In this document: positions 58,961 to 64,000 of the stretch, one piece after another
Layout of the letters: the number at the start of each line of letters is the position of its first letter
How positions within the stretch are numbered: position 1 is the first letter of the stretch
Position numbers and translations under genes: made by a program
From: Zonotrichia leucophrys gambelii
Taxonomy: Eukaryota; Chordata; Aves; Passeriformes; Passerellidae
DNA length: 64,000 bases
Reading direction: 5' to 3'
Assembly (NCBI RefSeq): GCF_028769735.1
Contig: NC_088194.1
Location: forward strand, 876,319 to 940,318
The notes under the pieces: model-generated
The model's database searches: none
The model's input: only the letters and a program-made list of their open reading frames with translations
What the model was told of the DNA's origin: nothing

Positions 58961-60375
58961 GATGGGGATTTTGGTGTCCCTGGGGGATGTTTGAGCTCAA
59001 GATGCCCCAGGACAGAGATGTTGGTGCCCTTGGGGGATATTTGAGTTCAGGATCTCCAGGACAGGGATGCCCCTGTCACTGGGGGATGTTTAAGCTCAGG
59101 AGATGCCCCAGGACAGAGATGTCTGGATCCCTGGGGGATGTCTCAGCTCAGGATGCCCCAGGAGGGGGATGTTGGTGTCCTTGGGGGATGTTTGAGCTCA
59201 GGATGCCCCAGAATGGGGTTTTTTGTGTCACTGGGGGATGTTTGAGCTCAGGATGCCCCAGGACAGAGATGTCTGGATCCCTGGGGGATATCTCAGCTCA
59301 GGATGCCCCAGGATGGAGATGTTGGTGTCCCTGGGGGATGTTTCAGCTCAGGATGCCCCTGGATGGGGATGACTGGATCCCTGGGGGATATCTGAGCTCA
59401 GGATACCCCAGGAAGGAGATGTTGGTGCCCTTGGGGGATATTTGAGTTCAGGATCCCCAGGATAGGGATGCCCCTGTCACTGGGGGATGTCTGAGATCAG
59501 GATGCCCCTGGATGGGGATGTTGGTGTCACTGAGGGATACTGGGGATGACGATGCCCCAGATGGTTTTGGTCATGGGGTTTGAGCTAGGATACCAGGACA
59601 GAGATGTCGGACCTGGGATATCTAGTCAGGTACCAGATGGGTTTTGTGTCACTGGGATGCTTGACTCAGGATGCCGAGAGAGATGTTGGTGCCCTTGGGG
59701 ATATTGGATCAGGATTCCAGATAGGATGCCTGTCACTGGTTTAGCTCAGGATGCCCAGACAGAGATGTGGATCGGGGATGTTGGTAGGATGCCCAGGCAA
59801 GGATGTCTGGGTCTGGATGCTGAGGATTAGGATGCCCCAGGATGGGGATGTCGCTGTCACTGGGAGATGTTTGAGCTCAGGATGTCCCAGGATGGGGATG
59901 TTGGTGTCCCTGGGGTATGCTGGGGATCAGGATGACTCAGGATGAGTTTTTTTTTTGGGTCACTGGAGGATGTTTGAGCTCAGGATGCCCCAGAATGAGT
60001 ATTTTGGTGTTATTGGGGGATGTCTGAATTCAGGATGCCCCAGGATGGGGATGTTGGTGTTACTGGGGCACGTTTGAGCTCAGGATGCTCCAGGATGGGG
60101 ATTTTGGTGTCCCTGGGGATGTTTGAGTTCTGGATGCCCCAGGAGAGGGATATCTGTGTCCCTGAAGGATTCTGGGGATCAGGATGCCCCAGGATGGGAA
60201 TGACCCTGTCCCTGGGGAATATTTGAGCTCAGGATACCCCAGGATGAGGATGTTGGTGTCCCTGGGGAATGGGATGTCTGTGCCCCTGAGAGGTCCTTGG
60301 GGTCAGAACCCCCTGGGATGGCACCACTGGGGGGTTCTCAGGGTCAGAACCCCCTGGGAACAGGGGGGTTTGTCC
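58961..60375. repeat. ~60-bp minisatellite, 1.4 kb
   Basis: About 22 units with GGGGGATGTTTGAGCTCAGG and ATGCCCCAGGATGGGGATGT. Copies near 59570-59800 are shortened and diverged. Right end grades into GGGGTCAGAACCCCCTGGGA units. Confidence 0.94.
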
Positions 60376-60414
60376 CTGTGGGATGCTCAGGGGGCCGTTC
60401 AGCAGTGGCACAGC

Positions 60415-60865
60415 TTTGTAGGAATGTGCTCTTTGTAGATGGAGTGACAAAACTAACTTTTGTTTCTTTTTGTTCCTTGTTTTTGTTCCTTTTGTTCCTT
60501 TAAAAAGGAAAGAAGCCCAGAAGTTTCTCTTTTTGATTAGGTGAAAAGACATCTCATAGGACTGGGGGACTTCAAACTTCAGGATAGCTAATTGGACAGG
60601 AGCTAAAAAGTTTTGTTTGGGCAATTTATTAGAAAAAGAAGAGAACAAAGAAACTAATTGCTTTTGTGAGGTGTTTTACTAGGGGCAGGACGGCTTCTTG
60701 TACTTGGATCGGTTTTTCTCTGTAAAGAGTTCGTTTATTTTGCTTTCTATTGAAACCTTTTTGTTTCCAACACTGCCACAGAAACCATTTTGCTGATTTG
60801 ATGCCTCCTAAGGTAGCTGAGCTATCTTGGGTGTGAAATAGAACTCCAAGAGCTCATGAGACCTG
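60415..60865 (-). mobile_element. Dispersed LTR-like repeat, copy 3
   Basis: Reverse-complement member of the 28730/39725 family. On minus it runs from CCAGGTCTCATGAGCTCTTG to TCACTCCATCTACA. It contains a GGAACAAAA repeat near the end. Confidence 0.6.
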
Positions 60866-61134
60866 GCTGGAGGAGAATCCTGGTGCTGGGGGTGGCAGTC
60901 TGAGGGTGCCCTGCAGTCCCAGGGTGGGAGCTGGCACGTGCCTGGCACAGGGTGCATGGCACAGGGTGCATGGCACGGGCTGGGACGTGACTCTGAGCAG
61001 GGCTGGAGGAGGAGGAGGAAGCACAGCTGGGCACTGAGGTCCTTCCAGCCTGAACACACTGGGGCTGGGGGGGCTGGGGGTGCCTGGGGGGGTCCCCCGT
61101 GCCTTTCCATGCCCTGGCTGATGGAGAGGGCTGA

Positions 61135-61440
61135 GCCAGAGCATCTCCAGAGCTGCAGGAATGGATGGGGATCCTCTGGAGGGTCTAACAGGGCTGTGCC
61201 CTACTCCTGCCTGCTCCTCTCCCTTCTCTCCTGCCTTCTCCTTCCCTTCTCTCCTGTCCCTTCCAGCAACTGGGGGTCCTGTGGGGGTCCCCTGTGCCTT
61301 TCCATGCCCTGGCTGCTGGGATTGGGCTGCTTGGCTGGGGAGGGCTGAGCCAGAGCATCTCCAGAGCTGCAGGAATGGATGGGGATCCTCTGGGGGGTCT
61401 AACAGGGGCTGTGCCCTGCTCCTGCCCACTCCTCTCCTGT
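61135..61440. repeat. Tandem duplication, period ~215 bp
   Basis: GCATCTCCAGAGCTGCAGGA begins two near-identical segments at about 61140 and 61355. Confidence 0.85.
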
Positions 61441-61810
61441 AAGAGCTGAAATGAGGGATGCAGGACTCCAGGCAGATCTCCAAAATCAGTTTATTGTATC
61501 CAAGGTGTTACAGCAGTCCAAGGTGGTGGATGACAGAGCTATGCCTACAATTGTCAGCTCCAAAAGACCCGTGTCCCTCATTCAGGCAGGCACTCACTGA
61601 TGGCGCCCCACATTGGGCGCCACTGTAAGAGCTGAAATGAGAGATGCAGGACTCCAGGCAGCTCTCCAAAATGCAGTTTATTGGATTCAAGGTGTTACAG
61701 CAGTCCAGGGTCGTGGGTGACAGAGCTGTGCCTACAATTGTCAGCTCCAGAACACCCGTGTCCCTCATTCAGGCACTTACTGATGGTGCCCCACATTGGG
61801 CACCTCCTGG
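61440..61810 (-). mobile_element. Two tandem R-U5/primer-binding-site fragments of an endogenous retrovirus
   Basis: Two copies, period about 182 bp. On minus each has a TGGCGCCCAATGTGGGGC-type word (61622-61605 best; the copy at about 61803 reads GGTGCCCAATGTGGGGC), then AATAAACTG about 110 bp on (signals at 61677-61682 and 61490-61495) and ends TCTTACAG. The first word is one change from the tRNA-Lys primer-binding site used by betaretroviruses. No viral coding sequence is present. Confidence 0.65.
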
Positions 61811-62060
61811 GCTGGGACTGGGCAGTTCTGCCCCACAAAGTGCAGTTCTGTGGGTGGTGCCCATTGGGGCAGGACGGCACCCCATGGGCTGGGACTGGAG
61901 AGCCCTGTGCCACAGCCCTGTGCCACACAGTTCTGTGGGTGGTGCCCATCTGGAGCGGGATGGCACCTCATGGGCTGGGACTGGGGAGATGGAGCTGGGG
62001 CAGCCCTGGGGGTTCAGCCCTGAATGTCCCAGTGCCCATCCTGGCACGGCTGTGGGCATT
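61811..62060. repeat. Short tandem duplication of ~110 bp
   Basis: CAGTTCTGTGGGTGGTGCCC and GGGCTGGGACTGG recur at about 61845 and 61928. Confidence 0.65.
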
Positions 62061-62064
62061 GTGA

Positions 62065-63035
62065 GAGTGAGAGTGAGTGAGTGAGTGAGTGAGTGCGTCC
62101 AGCACTGTGAGTGTGTGAGTGTCCAAGCAGTGCGGTGTGAGAGTGAGTGTGAGTGTGATTGTCCAGGACTGTGAGTGTGAGTGTCCAACCCCATGGTGTG
62201 AGTGTGAGTGCCCACCCCCGTGTTGTGAATGTGAGTGTGAGTGTGTTAATGTCCAGACCCATGCTGCGAGTGTGTGTGTGTGCAAGTGTGTGAGTGTGAG
62301 TATCCAGCCCTGGGCTGTGAGTGTGAGTGTGTGTCTAGCCCCATGCTGTGAGTGTGAGTGTCAATGTCCAGTCCCATGCTGTGTGAGTATGATTCCCAGC
62401 TGTGAGTGTGAGTGTAAGTGTGAGTGGGATTCCCACCCCGCGCTGTGTGAGTGTGAGTGTGTGATTCCCATCCCATGCTGTGAGTGTGAGTGTGTGTGAG
62501 TGTGTGTGTGTGAGTGTGATTCCCATCCCACACTGTCAGTGTGAGTGTGAGTGTGTGAGTATGTGTGAGAGTGTGAGTGTGTGATTCCCATCCCATGCTG
62601 TGAGTGTGAGTGTGAGTGTGTGTGAGTGTGTGAGTGTGATTTCCACCCCATGCTGTCAGTGTGAGTGTGAGTGTGTGTGAGCGTGTCTGATTCCCATCCT
62701 GCGCTGTGAGTGTGAGTGTGTGAGTGTGAGTGCAATTCCCACCCCGCACTGTGAGTGTGAGTGTAAGTGTGAGTGTGATTCCCATCCCGTGCTGTGAGTG
62801 TGAGTGTGTGAGTGTGAGTGTGTGTGTGAGTGTGATTCCCATCCCACACTGTCAGTGTGAGTGTGAGTGTGTGAGTATGTGTGAGAGTGTGTGATTCCCA
62901 CCCCGCGCTGTGTAAGTGTGAGTGTGATTCCCACCCCATGCTGTCAGTGTGAGTGTGAGTGTGAGTGTGATTCCCACCCCATGCTGTCAGTGTGTGTGTG
63001 AGTGTGTGTGTGAGTGTGAGTGCAATTCCCGCCCC
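62065..63035. repeat. GTGAGTGTGAGTGTG-rich minisatellite
   Basis: Units of about 60-110 bp built of GTGAGTGTGAGTGTG plus ATTCCCATCCCATGCTGTGA, about 14 blocks. Long ORFs of Cys-Glu or Thr-His-Ser repeats are artefacts of the repeat. Confidence 0.95.
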
Positions 63036-63490
63036 GCGCTGTGTCCCGTCACCCCCCCGGCCATTCCCCTCTCCCCGGAGCTGCAGCGCTGCCGGTGCCG
63101 CCTCTGCCGCCCGCAATTATTTCCCAGGGTGCCAAATGATTAATTCAGCTCAGGAACGGAGCTGAGGCTTTCTGCAAACTCACCCGAGCAATTCCCTGGC
63201 AGCTCCGCGCCGCCCCCCCGGCCGGGGAATGCTCTGTGCCAGGCAAACTTTCGGCGAGATCTGCTTAAAAAAACCCTCGGTGCCAGCTGGGTGCTGCCCC
63301 TTTGCCAGCGGGGTGTGCCAGCTGCCCACCAGACCCCACCGGTGCCCAGGTCTCCAAAATTCCTGCAGGATTGAGGATTTGAGGCATTGCAGCCTAAAGA
63401 TGCATCAATGATCCTGGCCCTGCCGCAGATGCGGGTAAACTGAGGCACTGTGAGTGCTGTGCTGTGCCAGCTCGGCTCTGGCTGCTCCCA
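63036..63490. other. Unique GC-rich sequence, no gene recognised
   Basis: Single-copy, moderately CpG-rich around 63045-63230. No exon recognised. Confidence 0.45.
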
Positions 63491-63492
63491 CA

Positions 63493-63600
63493 ACTAAAGG
63501 GGTTTGTGGATGTCCCTTAGAGGGGTTTGTGATGTCCCTTAGAGGGGTTTGTGTTGTCCCTTAGAGGGGTTTGTGATGTCCCTTAGAGGGGTTTGTGGGG
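63493..63600. repeat. ~25-bp tandem repeat
   Basis: Five copies of GGGGTTTGTGATGTCCCTTA followed by GA. Confidence 0.92.
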
Positions 63601-63841
63601 GCTGGCAAATCCCCCGGGGCTCCTCCACCCACCTCGGCCCCACAGCACAAGGGTTTTTACATGACAAAGCCTCTGCTGGCTACCGGGACCCCCGCCCGCC
63701 GCCCCCTCCCCATCCAGCCGAAGCTGCCAAATCCCAGGAATCGCCACCCCAAGAGCATTCCCGAGCCATGGAGGGGTCTGGGGGGGCGACACCCCCATTC
63801 TCTGCTCCCCAATTCTGCTGCATCGGGTTAACACCGGGCTG

Positions 63842-63892
63842 AGCATCCTCCTCATCCTCCTCATCCTCCTCATCCTCCTCATTCTCCTCTCG
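63842..63892. repeat. CATCCTCCT microsatellite
   Basis: Five tandem copies of a 9-12 bp TCATCCTCC unit. Confidence 0.9.
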
Positions 63893-64000
63893 TGCGGGCT
63901 CTGCCAGCTGCCAGGAGGGAGGGACGGGGAGGGACGAGCAGCCTGCCAACACGGTAGTATCTTTTTTTTTTTCCTTCTCCTTCTTAATTAGGGGAAGGAA

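Noticed and set aside
62119..62499. Cys-Glu repeat frame resembling a metallothionein-like protein
   Set aside because: Pure GTGAGT repeat translation, no start context, no conservation expected.

Overview
This is vertebrate nuclear DNA, almost certainly from a bird and probably a songbird. The genes have short introns with GT-AG (once GC-AG) borders. The sequence is very GC-rich and about half of it is minisatellite, as on avian microchromosomes. Two solo LTRs with perfect 6-bp target-site duplications (51011-51384, 58267-58652) are of a kind familiar to me from passerine genomes. The species cannot be fixed from the sequence.

Layout: METTL25B/RRNAD1 (minus, 37-2687, last exon beyond the left edge) and ISG20L2 (plus, 3537-6277) diverge from a shared CpG-rich promoter holding six perfect TGACGTCA sites. 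CRABP2 follows (plus, 15285-22007). Next comes a complete DNAJA-type Hsp40 gene (minus, 28247-31384, non-coding first exon near 32436), then nestin (NES, minus, 45896-55681). The order METTL25B-ISG20L2-CRABP2-NES is that of human 1q22-q23. Two things differ from human: a DNAJA gene sits between CRABP2 and NES, and NES points the opposite way relative to CRABP2. On human chromosome 15, in the paralogous block, DNAJA4 lies next to CRABP1, so the gene here looks like a genome-duplication copy missing from the mammalian 1q block.

The genes do not form an operon. METTL25B is a methyltransferase-like protein, ISG20L2 a nucleolar DEDDh 3'-5' exonuclease, CRABP2 a cytosolic and nuclear retinoic-acid carrier, DNAJA a farnesylated Hsp70 co-chaperone, and NES an intermediate filament protein of neural and muscle progenitors.

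The rest is mostly tandem repeats of about 20-215 bp units, roughly forty arrays, in introns, UTRs and between genes. Several start exactly at functional gene signals: the METTL25B exon 4 splice donor, the NES exon 2 acceptor, the CRABP2 exon 2 acceptor and the ISG20L2 stop codon. Arrays also lie inside coding sequence (NES tail, ISG20L2 linker). One ISG20L2 intron carries the same repeat in both orientations. Retrovirus-derived LTR fragments are concentrated from 39 kb to the right edge. I found no tRNA, rRNA, CRISPR array or prokaryotic system. Every assignment comes from reading the sequence and from memory of the families; no database search was run.
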